This document shows, one piece after another, positions 15,929 through 25,169 of a stretch of 64,000 nucleotides of DNA. The first letter of the stretch is position 1. The number at the start of each line of letters is the position of its first letter. The translations under genes and the position numbers were made by a program. Source of the stretch: Runella zeae DSM 19591. GTDB lineage: Bacteria > Bacteroidota > Bacteroidia > Cytophagales > Spirosomataceae. The stretch lies in NCBI RefSeq assembly GCF_000423565.1, contig NZ_KE384043.1, positions 115,550 to 179,549 of the forward strand, given 5' to 3'. Under the pieces are notes generated by a model that was given only the letters and a program-made list of their open reading frames with translations, did not search any database and was not told the DNA's origin.

Positions 15929-16720
15929 TTACTTCGTCAATTTCCAGCGTTTGCGGGTCTTGTCGTTAAGAAAATGAGCAAAGGTATCTCCTCTAAGCCC
16001 CAAGCGGATAGTTTCGAGAGGGATGATTTCGTGAGGAGCAATATTACCAAGGTTGACATTGGCACCCAAGAGTTTTACAAACCACACTTGTTGGGTTTTT
16101 TGAGGTGCTTCCCATATGATGTCTTTGGAGGGCACTTGGGTTAAGATTTCTTCCACCAAACCTTGACGCACTTCTCCACTTGACCGAAACAACCCCACAT
16201 TTCCAGATTCGCGGGCTTCGCCGATTACTTTCCAAGCGCCTGCTTCGAGCTCAGCCTTCATGAGTTGAATCCATTTGTAAGGAGGAATAATCTTGGTTTC
16301 ATCTTTAGAACCCACCTCTGATAGTACTTTTACTTGCTCCGACAAAATCTTAATAAAATCACATTTGATTTCGGCTGGCATATCTACCGAGCCATCCGAA
16401 ACTTCGGCGTATTCAAGTTGGTATTCATCTAGCAAGCGGCGGTAGTCTTCAAACTGATTTCTTACCACAAAAGCTTCAAAAAGAGTGCCTCCAAAATAGA
16501 CCGGAATACCGGCATTTTTGTACACTGCAATTTTATCTTTGAGGTTTGGAGTAACGAAAGAAGTGGCCCAGCCTAGTTTTACGATATCTATATGAGGAGC
16601 GGCAATATCAAGCATATCCTCTATCTGCCGGATACTTAGACCTTTGTCCATGACCATTGTCAGACCATATTGGCGTGGTTTGGTGGTGCGGTCTGGAACT
16701 TGTGATAGTTTAAAATTCAT
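15929..16720 (-). CDS. comA: Phosphosulfolactate synthase (ComA family)
   Basis: A 263-aa TIM-barrel enzyme that adds sulfite to phosphoenolpyruvate to give (2R)-phospho-3-sulfolactate. Recognised by DIVKLGWATSFV (about residues 44-55), YFGGTLFEAF (about 74-83), YAEVSDGS, and the late WEAPQKTQQVWF with GANVNLGNI. The length equals the family norm. In archaea it starts coenzyme M synthesis, which does not fit a Bacteroidota genome lacking the other Com genes nearby. In Cytophagales it may feed sulfolactate or cysteate for sulfonolipids (capnines); that role is inference. A clear -7 promoter element lies 36 bp upstream. Confidence 0.87.
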   Translation of the reverse strand: MNFKLSQVPDRTTKPRQYGLTMVMDKGLSIRQIEDMLDIAAPHIDIVKLGWATSFVTPNLKDKIAVYKNAGIPVYFGGTLFEAFVVRNQFEDYRRLLDEYQLEYAEVSDGSVDMPAEIKCDFIKILSEQVKVLSEVGSKDETKIIPPYKWIQLMKAELEAGAWKVIGEARESGNVGLFRSSGEVRQGLVEEILTQVPSKDIIWEAPQKTQQVWFVKLLGANVNLGNIAPHEIIPLETIRLGLRGDTFAHFLNDKTRKRWKLTK

Positions 16721-16755
16721 ACTTGTTGGTTAGGTATGTCTTTGACAATGAACCG

Positions 16756-16763
16756 CAAAATTA
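16756..16763 (-). promoter_or_regulatory. TANNTTTG -7 element before comA
   Basis: On the minus strand TAATTTTG, 36 bp before the ATG, matches the Bacteroidota -7 consensus. A weak TTGATTTAG lies at about -33. Confidence 0.5.
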
Positions 16764-16826
16764 GCGATTCAAACCACAACCTACTAAATCAAGCCAGAAA
16801 ATAACCTGATTTTAGTCAAATTGTTA

Positions 16827-16853
16827 TAAAAAACCCGCGAATTTCATCGCGGG
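16827..16853 (-). terminator. Terminator of the E1 dehydrogenase gene
   Basis: Stem CCCGCGA/TCGCGGG with a 6-base loop. On the minus strand it is followed by TTTTTTATAAC, about 70 bp past the stop codon at 16921. Confidence 0.85.
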
Positions 16854-16920
16854 CTAAAAGGAAGGGAAGGTAGTCAGTGAAGTTTAGTACAAAAAATGCC
16901 TGTGGAATCCCACCTATAGA

Positions 16921-19329
16921 CTATAGGTACATAGGAAAATTGTTTGGCGCCACTTCATGAATAAGCGCATAAACTTCTTCAACTATATCTTCTATATTCG
17001 GTTTTGAAAAATAATCACCATCGGAGCTATAGGCGGGTCGGTGTGGTTTGGCGGAGATACATTTAGGCGGCGAATCTAACCACTGATACGCGTTTTGGTG
17101 GTCAATTACTTGCTGCATCATATAGCCGGTTCCGCCCCCAGGCATGTCTTCGTCGGCAAAAATTACGCGATTGGTTTTCTTGATAGAATCCAAAATTCGA
17201 TGGTCTGTATCGAAAGGAAGTAACGTTTGAACATCGATGACTTCTACCTCAATCCCTACTTGAGAAAGCTCTTCGGCTGCTTCCAGCACAATCCGGCACA
17301 TAGAGCCATAAGTAACAATAGTGACATCGGTACCAGTACGTAAAATCTCAGGCTGTCCGAGAGGAGCACAAAATTCACCGAGATTGTCGGGAAGCCGTTC
17401 TTTTATGCGATAGCTGTTGAGAGGCTCTACGATAAGAGCAGGGTCATCGCCACGCATGAGGGTGTTGTACATGGCTGCCGCTTGAGTAAAGTTTCGAGGT
17501 ACACACACGTGCAGTCCTCGAAGGCTATGAATCACCGTGGCCATAGGTGAGCCAGAATGCCATATTCCTTCCAAGCGATGCCCACGGGTACGAACGATAA
17601 GGGGGGCTTTTTGGCCGCCCTTGGTACGATAGTGGAGCGATGCTAAGTCGTCGGTGAGGGTCGCAAGGGCATAATAAATATAATCAAAATACTGGATTTC
17701 GACGATAGGCCGTAACCCTCTGATGGCAAGTCCAATACCTTGCCCGATGATGGTTGTTTCTCTAATGCCTGTATCCGTAATGCGTAATTCCCCAAATTTT
17801 TCCTGTAAACCAGCCATACCTTGATTTACATCCCCAATTTTTCCGACATCTTCGCCAAGAGCTACAATACGAGGGTCGGTGGCAAATAGAGCTTCAAAAT
17901 TACCTCTTATTACTTCGCGTCCGTCAACAATGGGGGAGTTGTCAGTATAAATGGGAGCTATAGGCGTGATTTTTAGGGGAGAGGCAGAAGATTCGCTGTA
18001 AACATGAGAACTGAAACGGTCTTCATTGACTTCTTTGTTTTGAGTGAGCCATGTAGTGAGAGCGTTTTTGGCAGGGATATTTTCAGTTCGAAGCACACGA
18101 AGGGCTTTTCTAACGGCGGCTGTACTGTGACGATGAAGTGGTACAAATTCGCGGTTAAGTTCGTCCACTAATTGGAGTAAATCATTTTTAAATTTACTTA
18201 CTTCAGCCGCGTTTTTGAGGAGTTCACTTACTTCTATTCGTTCGTTAGAGGTGGCATGAGAGAAGGCGTTCCATGCGGCATTTCGCTCTAGGCGAATATG
18301 TTGTTTGGCTTCATCCTCTATTTCTTCTAGTTCTTCATGAGTAGCGTAGCCGTTGTCTATAATCCAATCTTTAAACTTTAGGTTACAGTCCCATTCTTTT
18401 TCCCATTCCAGTCGTTCGGTCGATTTGTATCTAGTATGAGTGCCTGAAGACGAATGCCCCTGTGGCTGACTTACTTCTTGTACATGTACTAGTACAGGCA
18501 CATGTTCTTTTCGGCAGATTTCTGCAGCTTTGCTGTAGGCTTCAATGAGGGCTATGTAGTCCCAAGCCTTTACCGTAATAATCTCAATTCCTTCCTCGTC
18601 TTTGCTACGTTGCAGGCCTTCAAGGGCTTTTGATATACTTGCTTTTGTGGTTTGGTATTTGACAGGAACTGAAATCCCAAATCCATCATCCCACACCGAC
18701 ATCAGAAGCGGTACTTGTAGCACTCCAGCGGCGTTCATTGTTTCCCAAAACATCCCCTGCGAAGTAGAAGCATCTCCAATAGTAGCAAAAACTATTTCAT
18801 TGCCATTGTAAGAGAAATCAGTCATAGAGGCTAGCTGCTCATTATGACGGTACAATTTAGAGGCATATGCTAATCCTACTGAGCGTGGGATTTGGCCCGC
18901 CGTAGGAGCAAGATCATTGATATGATTGTAGGTGGAGGTTTGGGGTTTCCAGTTTCCTTCGTCGTCTATGTAGCGAGTGGTATAGTGATTGTTCATGGAG
19001 CGCCCGGCAGTATGAGGCTCAAAATGCACATCCGCATGACCATAAAGTTGGGCAAAATATTGCCGCCAAGTAAGGCCTTTTAAGGCCGCGACGATTGTTT
19101 GGTCTCGATAATATCCCGATCTAAAATCCCCTTTTTGGAATACTTTTGCCATTGCCACCTGGGCCAATTCTTTTCCATCTCCAAAAATCCCAAACTTAGC
19201 CCGTCCCCCCATTACATCTTTTCGGCCCAACAAACTCGCTTGTCGGCTTTCACATACTAAACGAAAGTCGTCTAGAATACTTTGGCGCGTCAGCGCAATA
19301 AAGTCGGTTGTAAGTTCGTTCTCTATCAC
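16921..19329 (-). CDS. Fused alpha/beta E1 component of a 2-oxoacid (branched-chain type) dehydrogenase
   Basis: An 802-aa thiamine-diphosphate enzyme with both E1 subunits on one chain. Residues about 20-380 are the alpha part, with FGDGKELAQVA, YYRDQ and the ThDP motif starting GDASTSQGMFWETMNAAG. Residues about 480-800 are the beta part, with ALGEDVGKIGDVNQGMAGL, PIVEIQYFDYIY and the trailing EVIDVQTLLPFD. The complex decarboxylates branched-chain 2-oxoacids to acyl-CoA, supplying iso-fatty acid primers common in Bacteroidota; E2 and E3 are not in the window. The only possible start in frame is a GTG at 19329, since the upstream codons contain no ATG before a stop. Confidence 0.9.
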   Translation of the reverse strand: MIENELTTDFIALTRQSILDDFRLVCESRQASLLGRKDVMGGRAKFGIFGDGKELAQVAMAKVFQKGDFRSGYYRDQTIVAALKGLTWRQYFAQLYGHADVHFEPHTAGRSMNNHYTTRYIDDEGNWKPQTSTYNHINDLAPTAGQIPRSVGLAYASKLYRHNEQLASMTDFSYNGNEIVFATIGDASTSQGMFWETMNAAGVLQVPLLMSVWDDGFGISVPVKYQTTKASISKALEGLQRSKDEEGIEIITVKAWDYIALIEAYSKAAEICRKEHVPVLVHVQEVSQPQGHSSSGTHTRYKSTERLEWEKEWDCNLKFKDWIIDNGYATHEELEEIEDEAKQHIRLERNAAWNAFSHATSNERIEVSELLKNAAEVSKFKNDLLQLVDELNREFVPLHRHSTAAVRKALRVLRTENIPAKNALTTWLTQNKEVNEDRFSSHVYSESSASPLKITPIAPIYTDNSPIVDGREVIRGNFEALFATDPRIVALGEDVGKIGDVNQGMAGLQEKFGELRITDTGIRETTIIGQGIGLAIRGLRPIVEIQYFDYIYYALATLTDDLASLHYRTKGGQKAPLIVRTRGHRLEGIWHSGSPMATVIHSLRGLHVCVPRNFTQAAAMYNTLMRGDDPALIVEPLNSYRIKERLPDNLGEFCAPLGQPEILRTGTDVTIVTYGSMCRIVLEAAEELSQVGIEVEVIDVQTLLPFDTDHRILDSIKKTNRVIFADEDMPGGGTGYMMQQVIDHQNAYQWLDSPPKCISAKPHRPAYSSDGDYFSKPNIEDIVEEVYALIHEVAPNNFPMYL

Positions 19330-19570
19330 GTTTCTTGATGAAAAATTAAGTTGTTATTCCTTATGGAAGTATAAATAAAACTAAAGAATCTTCAATTTGT
19401 TGTTTTGGCAAGTAAATATACAGCAAAACCTACGAGGTTTCAAAATTCGAGTTTTTTCTGTTACTTTGTCATAAATATTTCATTAAAAACAACGTTTGGC
19501 AAAACTTTTGCTCTTACAATCATTGTTAGATAAGCAACCAACTTTTACAAAACTAAATTTTACAAAAACC

Positions 19571-19987
19571 ATGAAAAAGTTTCTTTCACTTTTCGTAGCA
19601 ATTTTAGTATTTAGTGCAGTTAGCTACGCGCAAAAAGGAGTAGTAAAGTTTGCCAAGAATGAGCATGATTTCGGAAAGATTGAACAAGGCAAACCAGTAA
19701 CTCACATTTTTGAATTTACCAACACTGGCACTGACCCTATCGTGTTAGGAAATGTATCTGCATCATGCGGCTGTACTACTCCTGAATGGACTCGCGAACC
19801 AGTGATGCCTGGCAAAAAAGGTAATGTCAAAGCTACTTTCAACGCGGGTGTTATGGGCCCTTTTAATAAAACAGTGACTATCCCAAGCAATGGTGAAAAT
19901 GGCACCGTGTACCTCACTCTTAAAGGTGAAGTGATTGCTAACAAAGCTGCCGAAGCTCAAACCGCAGCTAAGAAAGGCGGTAAATAA
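19571..19987 (+). CDS. DUF1573 exported protein
   Basis: A 138-aa secreted protein. The ATG at 19571 opens a signal peptide (MKKFLSLFVAILVFSAVSYA, cut before QKG), so the longer frame from 19496 is rejected. The single DUF1573 domain (about residues 25-125) has the typical HDFGKIEQGKP, FEFTNTG and SASCGCTTPEW motifs, with an Ig-like beta fold. The family is abundant in Bacteroidota but of unknown function; the Cys-Gly-Cys pair is conserved. The C-terminal tail is Ala/Lys-rich. A single-gene unit ended by a strong terminator. Confidence 0.88.
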   Translation: MKKFLSLFVAILVFSAVSYAQKGVVKFAKNEHDFGKIEQGKPVTHIFEFTNTGTDPIVLGNVSASCGCTTPEWTREPVMPGKKGNVKATFNAGVMGPFNKTVTIPSNGENGTVYLTLKGEVIANKAAEAQTAAKKGGK

Positions 19988-20066
19988 ATCACTACTATTC
20001 ATCTAAAAGCGAGATAGCGTTTGTTTTTAATCTTGCTTAAGAAATATTATTTACATAAAACTCAAG

Positions 20067-20098
20067 AAGGCTATGACTTGCAGTCATAGCCTTTTTTA
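20067..20098 (+). terminator. Terminator of the DUF1573 gene
   Basis: AAGGCTATGAC and GTCATAGCCTT form an 11-bp stem with a 5-base loop, followed by TTTTTATT. Confidence 0.85.
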
Positions 20099-20198
20099 TT
20101 AGATTTGCGTTTGAGAAGAGGGTATGAAGTGGAGAGTCTGTGTATTGCTTTGCTTTCATATTCAATGCGCCCAGTCTCTTATACTATCACCCACAACG

Positions 20199-21404
20199 AT
20201 GTTTAGAACCGTAATCATTTTAGCTTTAGTAGCTGTTTTTTCTTGTAACAACACCACTAATCAACAGCAATCTACTGCCCTTCAAAAGTCTCTCGTAGAT
20301 TGTGTAACAGAGGCTTCGCTATCTTCAGACCAAATCACTAAAGCACGAAATAGGATTGATGCAGATAGCAAATCGGCACGTCTTGATTCGTTTTTTCAAC
20401 GAAAATTTAAGCTAGAAAGGTTTAACGGAAACGTACTAGTGGCACAGCAAGGGGTGGTACTTTATCGTAATTCGTGCGGGTATGCGCAAGTAGAAAAGAA
20501 AGATACGTTGTGTTCGGACTCTAAATTTCAATTGGCTTCTTTGTCAAAGACTTTTACGGCGGTTGCGATTCTCAAACTTTATGAAGCGGGTAAGTTGAGC
20601 TTAGAAGATTCGATTCAGAAGTTTATTCCCCAATTCCCCTACTCGGGGATTCAGATCAAAACCCTACTTTCGCACCGCAGTGGATTGCCTAATTATGCTT
20701 ATGTACTAGCTGATAGCGTGAGAAAACGCAATCCATATCCTTCAAATGATGATATTGTAAGGTGGTATTGTGCTGTCAAGCCCAAGCTTTACAACATTCC
20801 CAATCGATATTTTAGTTACAGCAATACCAACTATGCCTTGCTTGCTACGATTGTCGAAAAAGTATCAGGGCAAACATTTGAGGATTTTTTGAAACAAAAT
20901 TTGTTTAAGCCACTCGGCATGAAAAATACATGGCTTGCGACGAGCCAAAATGACTCGCTTAATATGTTTCGGACCGCTGGGTATCAGTACAATCGCCGCC
21001 TCGCCAAAGACAACTACGATGATGTAGTGGGTGACAAAGGAGTGTATTCTACCATGGATGATATCTTGCGCTGGTACACAGGGCTAAGTGGAGGGTGTGT
21101 GCTTAAGCCGCAGACGATGAAAGAGGCTTTTACCCCTCGTAGCTTTGAGCGCCATGGCATCAAAAACTACGGTTATGGGTTTCGGATGCACGTAGATGAG
21201 GCAACTCGACAGCCCAAATATATCTACCATACAGGCTGGTGGAAAGGCTACAATACCTTGATGTGGTTTAGTCCTAAAGACAAATTTGTGATTATCCTTT
21301 TGAGTAATCGTTATAACCGTAGCATTTATCAAATCAAACCTATCCTTGAGATTTTGGAAGGAAAAAGCAATGTAGAAGAAGGAATAGAGGATGAATTGTT
21401 TTAG
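20199..21404 (+). CDS. Serine hydrolase lipoprotein of the class C beta-lactamase / DD-peptidase fold
   Basis: A 401-aa lipoprotein. The ATG at 20199 starts MFRTVIILALVAVFSCNNT with lipobox VFSC, so the 25 extra codons from 20124 are rejected. Catalytic motifs of the S12/class C fold: Ser114-Leu-Ser-Lys117 (SxxK), YSNTNY (YxN, about 207) and YHTGWW (HTG, about 346). Such proteins are esterases or D-Ala-D-Ala peptidases rather than antibiotic resistance enzymes unless shown otherwise. It is a separate transcription unit, ended by a terminator shared with the converging OmpA gene. A second protein of the same fold lies at 26744-28258. Confidence 0.85.
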   Translation: MFRTVIILALVAVFSCNNTTNQQQSTALQKSLVDCVTEASLSSDQITKARNRIDADSKSARLDSFFQRKFKLERFNGNVLVAQQGVVLYRNSCGYAQVEKKDTLCSDSKFQLASLSKTFTAVAILKLYEAGKLSLEDSIQKFIPQFPYSGIQIKTLLSHRSGLPNYAYVLADSVRKRNPYPSNDDIVRWYCAVKPKLYNIPNRYFSYSNTNYALLATIVEKVSGQTFEDFLKQNLFKPLGMKNTWLATSQNDSLNMFRTAGYQYNRRLAKDNYDDVVGDKGVYSTMDDILRWYTGLSGGCVLKPQTMKEAFTPRSFERHGIKNYGYGFRMHVDEATRQPKYIYHTGWWKGYNTLMWFSPKDKFVIILLSNRYNRSIYQIKPILEILEGKSNVEEGIEDELF

Positions 21405-21420
21405 ATTTTTTGTAGAAACA

Positions 21421-21466
21421 CCAACTCCTTATGAGTAGTTAGATAGAAAAGGAGTTGGGGTTTTTT
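21421..21466 (+). terminator. Terminator between the serine hydrolase and the OmpA-domain gene
   Basis: CCAACTCCTT pairs with AAGGAGTTGG across an 18-base loop, then GGTTTTTT. It immediately abuts the stop of the converging minus-strand gene. Confidence 0.8.
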
Positions 21467-23573
21467 ATTTCACCAAAAACTGCACTCTACGGTTACGTTG
21501 GCGGTTTTCTTCCGAATCATTGGGGGCGAGAGGCTTACTCGCACCTTCTCCTCGGTGTTTGATGCGGTTTTCTGGTACCTGTAGGTTTGTCAGAAAACTA
21601 GCTATTACTTTAGCTCGTTGTTCGGAAAGTGTTTGATTGAGACGTGAGTCACCTACATTGTCGGTATGGCCTACGATTTCAATTTGGATAGCTGGATTTT
21701 GAAGCATGATATTGGCCAGCCTTGTTAGCTGTCCATGGGATTCGGGACGTAAGATGTAGCTACTTTGGTCAAAATATACATTGTCTTCAATCGTTACGGA
21801 TTGTCCTGTTTTGATATTATCAAAAATTCTTTCGTTGATAACGGATTTAGCAGCACTTGTGGTAGTGTGTTTAAGAGAAAGAAGATAGAGATTTGCCAAA
21901 AACTCACCTCTCTGTGCCCAAACTGAAGTTTCAATCCTGAGGGTATTTTCTTCATAATTGGGATGATAGGCTTCAATTACGTAGGTTTTGCTAAGCGCTA
22001 ATTTTACTTCTAAAACTCCCTTATAAAATTTCGCAGGAATTGCCCTACGAGTAGATTCCTCAAACACTTTCACCTTTAGTCGGACTAATGGGCGCTGGGT
22101 TTGAGAATCAAAATACTTAAGCGTAAACAACTTGACAATATTAGGAGCAGCTGCACGGCCCGCCTTTAATTTTGCTTGAAGAGAAAAGACTTGCCCCATA
22201 CGCATTTCTTCGGCATCGATAATGCTTTTCTGGGAAGAATATCCAGCGGCAATGGTTTCGATTTGATAAATGTCTGGCTCGGTGATTTTGAATTTAATGG
22301 GCATAGCCGATGCCAAGGCGGTGATTTCGGAGGTTTGGTGAGTGGAGTTTGCGGTGATTCTAAACTTAGCAGAGATAGGCTTACCAGAGGTAGAATCTGC
22401 CGCTGAGAGGCTTAAAAAATTTTCGGTAATGGGAGCTAGCTTGACCACTAGCTCGTTGTTTTCTTCTAACGAAGGAAATGATTTTTCGAGTGCCCGTTGG
22501 TAAGGCATAAAGCCATCGGCGGTCACTTCTACTACATAATGATGCGCGGGATTGAGTGGCACAGAGGCTCGTCCATCTGGGGCATTTTTTAGGGAAACAA
22601 TGTCGCGTTTGTCGTTTTTGTCAACCACCCTGATTGTAGCCGCAATTGGTTTATTGGTATTTTCGGCCAAAGTACTCACTTGCAGATAAACATCTGATTT
22701 TGAGAGTCTGATAATGTGAGAACTTCGTTCGGAGGATTGCGGAGCATCTAAGTTAAGTTTTGTGACGTATTTTCGATAGCCATTTGCTATGACTGTAAGG
22801 TAATAAGGCTGTGATTGTACCACCACAGTGGGCATAAACAAACGCTGCTCAGAAGTAGTGCTGCCAGAGTAGCTTTCTTTGATTTCGTCGGTTAGTTTAA
22901 AATCAGCGGGGATAGCTTGCCCAGTGAGAGCATCTATTGCTTGAAAACTCAACTCTTGTTTTGGAATAGTTGAGAGGGCTATCTCAGTAGCTTGGCCGCT
23001 ATTTATTTTGAGAATACTTCGATAAGTTTCAAAGTCAGGAGCTTTGACCTCTATTTCATAGGAGACATTGGGTTGGAGGTCAGCTTTCCACCCCCCACGG
23101 ATATTAGGATGACTTTCGATTGCGACAATTTTGCCATTTCGTGGGTCTTTTAAAGAAATAGATGCATTTGCTAAAATTGATTTTTGGGCTTTATTGATGA
23201 CAAGGATGGTATGCCCAGCGCCTAAGTTAGGTGAGGGAGTAGAAGAGGTTTTGAGAGGTTCTAGCTCAATGAGAAAAGGAGTATTGGTTTTAGACGGCTC
23301 AAAAACGTGGGTTTGGCGGTAGGTTTTGTACTCCTGAAAAGCCACTACTACTTGATATTGGATACCTGCCTGTACTTTTACCATAAAAAGGTCGTTTTCA
23401 AAATAGCCGGTGAGCTCCGTACTAGCATTGGCAGGGAGGATAGATATGATAGGAATAAGGATATGTTTCGTTTGTTTGTCTCTGACTTCGATACTCAGGC
23501 GAAAAGGCGTTTGAGAAAATCCTGAACAAATGTTTCCTAAAAGCAACAATAAAACAACTAAAATAGACTTCAT
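21465..23573 (-). CDS. OmpA-domain outer-membrane protein with tandem N-terminal beta repeats
   Basis: A 702-aa exported protein. The ATG at 23573 opens a signal peptide (MKSILVVLLLLLGNICSGF), replacing the longer frame from 23663. About six beta-domain repeats of roughly 90-100 aa follow, each opening with a variant of LSxxAxDxxTGKPIxAxF (for example LSLSAADSTSGKPISAKF). The C-terminal OmpA domain (about 590-702) carries NVYFDQSSYILRP and GHTDNVGDSRLN, the peptidoglycan-binding motif. It probably tethers the outer membrane to the wall; what the repeats bind is unknown. A TANNTTTG element lies just upstream. Confidence 0.85.
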   Translation of the reverse strand: MKSILVVLLLLLGNICSGFSQTPFRLSIEVRDKQTKHILIPIISILPANASTELTGYFENDLFMVKVQAGIQYQVVVAFQEYKTYRQTHVFEPSKTNTPFLIELEPLKTSSTPSPNLGAGHTILVINKAQKSILANASISLKDPRNGKIVAIESHPNIRGGWKADLQPNVSYEIEVKAPDFETYRSILKINSGQATEIALSTIPKQELSFQAIDALTGQAIPADFKLTDEIKESYSGSTTSEQRLFMPTVVVQSQPYYLTVIANGYRKYVTKLNLDAPQSSERSSHIIRLSKSDVYLQVSTLAENTNKPIAATIRVVDKNDKRDIVSLKNAPDGRASVPLNPAHHYVVEVTADGFMPYQRALEKSFPSLEENNELVVKLAPITENFLSLSAADSTSGKPISAKFRITANSTHQTSEITALASAMPIKFKITEPDIYQIETIAAGYSSQKSIIDAEEMRMGQVFSLQAKLKAGRAAAPNIVKLFTLKYFDSQTQRPLVRLKVKVFEESTRRAIPAKFYKGVLEVKLALSKTYVIEAYHPNYEENTLRIETSVWAQRGEFLANLYLLSLKHTTTSAAKSVINERIFDNIKTGQSVTIEDNVYFDQSSYILRPESHGQLTRLANIMLQNPAIQIEIVGHTDNVGDSRLNQTLSEQRAKVIASFLTNLQVPENRIKHRGEGASKPLAPNDSEENRQRNRRVQFLVK

Positions 23574-23593
23574 AGGGTAAGGTGATTGGGGCG

Positions 23594-23601
23594 CAAATTT
23601 A
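23594..23601 (-). promoter_or_regulatory. TANNTTTG -7 element before the OmpA-domain gene
   Basis: Minus-strand TAAATTTG ends 21 bp before the ATG at 23573. The position supports that start over the longer frame, whose start at 23663 lies upstream of the element. Confidence 0.5.
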
Positions 23602-23610
23602 GTGAGTTTA

Positions 23611-23655
23611 CGTAAAAAAAGAATCGTCACACCCAACAATTGCTGAGTGTGACGA
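23611..23655 (-). terminator. Terminator of the tolC-adaptor operon
   Basis: TCGTCACAC pairs with GTGTGACGA. On the minus strand the stem is followed by TTCTTTTTTTACG, just past the adaptor gene's stop at 23679. Confidence 0.8.
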
Positions 23656-23678
23656 AACTCCATTAGCCAAGAAATTGT

Positions 23679-25073
23679 CTATTTTTCTTCTTTTGTATCT
23701 TTTGCTTTCTCTACTTTTTTGGCAACGAGCGCACCATCTTTTAAGCGTTTCGAAACTTCGATGAATGGCCCCGAAATAATCTCTTCGCCTTCTTTAAGAC
23801 CCGAGATAATTTCGATGTTTTCGAAATCACTGATACCTGTTTTTACTTCACGACTTACTGCTTTGCCTTTGTCATTGATGAAAACGAGTTCTTTGACTTT
23901 ATCCTCTTTTTTGGCTTTTTGATTTTCTGGGGTAGAAGAATTTGAGGCTTCACTGTTGTCGGGTGTCTCAGTATTTTCTTTTCCTCTGGTCGTAACGGCG
24001 GCAATCGGCACCGACAGCACATTTAGCTTACGCTCGGTGATGATTTCTACTGAGGCAGTCATACCGGGTTTGAATGGGTATGATTTTTTGCCTTTTTTCA
24101 GCAATAAGTCGCGATAAGAAGAGTTCAAGATTTTGATTTTTACTTCAAATTCGGTGACAGCATCGGTAGAGTTAGAGGCAGCAGCGGATGCACTCGTGGT
24201 AGCCATTCCGTTGGCAGTATTGGCGATTTCGGTCACTGAGCCTACAAATTTTCTATCTGCATAGGAGTCTACCTCAATCTCTACGGTATCTCCCAGATTG
24301 ACCCTTACAATGTCATTTTCGTTGACATTGACTCTGACTTCCATGTTGTTGAGATTGGCAATACGCATCATTTCGGTTCCAGCCATTTGGGATGTACCTA
24401 CCACGCGGTCACCAAGCTCCACATTAAGTTTTGAAATGGTACCACTTTGGGGAGCATAGATGGTGGTTTTTCGAAGGTTTTCTGTGGCGTCTCTTAGCGC
24501 TGCTTCCGAACTTTGTACATTGAATTTAGAGGCTTCTACGGCGGCTTTTCCTGCTTCTACGTTTTGCTGTGCCACTTTATAATCTGCTTCTACTCTTTGA
24601 AAATCTGCCTCTGATACTACTTTATCAGCGAGTAGTTTTTGATTGCGGTCGTAGTCGGTTTTGGCCCGAATCATTTGAGCGTTTGATTGAGCAAGACTTG
24701 CCTTGGCGCGCTCCACCTCCGCTTTGCTTGAGTTGACAGACGCTTGTGCTCGGGCCACTAGGGCATCGTAGTTGTCGGGACGTATTTTGGCTAGCAGTTG
24801 CCCTTTTACTACGGAGTCGCCTTCTTCTACGTACAAGCCAATAATCTCCCCTGATACGTCAGGACTGATTTTGACTTCTACTTCGGGTTGGACGCGCCCT
24901 GAGGCACTAACCCGCTCAATAATGTTTGTTTTTTTGACTTTTGCAAACTCTACTTCGGTAGGTTTGACTTTTCCTATCCAACCAGCTTGCTTGGCAATCA
25001 ACAACCCTGCAATCAATACCACTACGATGCCGCCTAGTATCCACCATAAACGAGAAGAAGATTTCTTAGCCAT
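23679..25073 (-). CDS. Efflux periplasmic adaptor (HlyD/MacA-like, RND-type MFP)
   Basis: A 464-aa membrane fusion protein. One N-terminal helix (about residues 10-28) is followed by a lipoyl half-motif GLYVEEGDSVVKGQLLAKI (about 78-96), a coiled-coil hairpin (about 100-200, Ala/Lys/Glu/Gln-rich), the returning half-motif IYAPQSGTISKLNVELGDRV and beta-barrel domains. A low-complexity Asn/Ser/Pro/Lys insertion occurs near residue 370. It pairs with the TolC-like gene directly upstream to span the envelope. No ABC (MacB) or RND pump gene is in the window, so the substrate cannot be named. Confidence 0.88.
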   Translation of the reverse strand: MAKKSSSRLWWILGGIVVVLIAGLLIAKQAGWIGKVKPTEVEFAKVKKTNIIERVSASGRVQPEVEVKISPDVSGEIIGLYVEEGDSVVKGQLLAKIRPDNYDALVARAQASVNSSKAEVERAKASLAQSNAQMIRAKTDYDRNQKLLADKVVSEADFQRVEADYKVAQQNVEAGKAAVEASKFNVQSSEAALRDATENLRKTTIYAPQSGTISKLNVELGDRVVGTSQMAGTEMMRIANLNNMEVRVNVNENDIVRVNLGDTVEIEVDSYADRKFVGSVTEIANTANGMATTSASAAASNSTDAVTEFEVKIKILNSSYRDLLLKKGKKSYPFKPGMTASVEIITERKLNVLSVPIAAVTTRGKENTETPDNSEASNSSTPENQKAKKEDKVKELVFINDKGKAVSREVKTGISDFENIEIISGLKEGEEIISGPFIEVSKRLKDGALVAKKVEKAKDTKEEK

Positions 25074-25169
25074 ATGAGTTAATAAAAAATGTGAATGACA
25101 AATTGAGTAAATAGTTAAATATAGCCTGACTTTGTTATTAAATCAGTACGCCACAAAAAGGGGGGCTTA

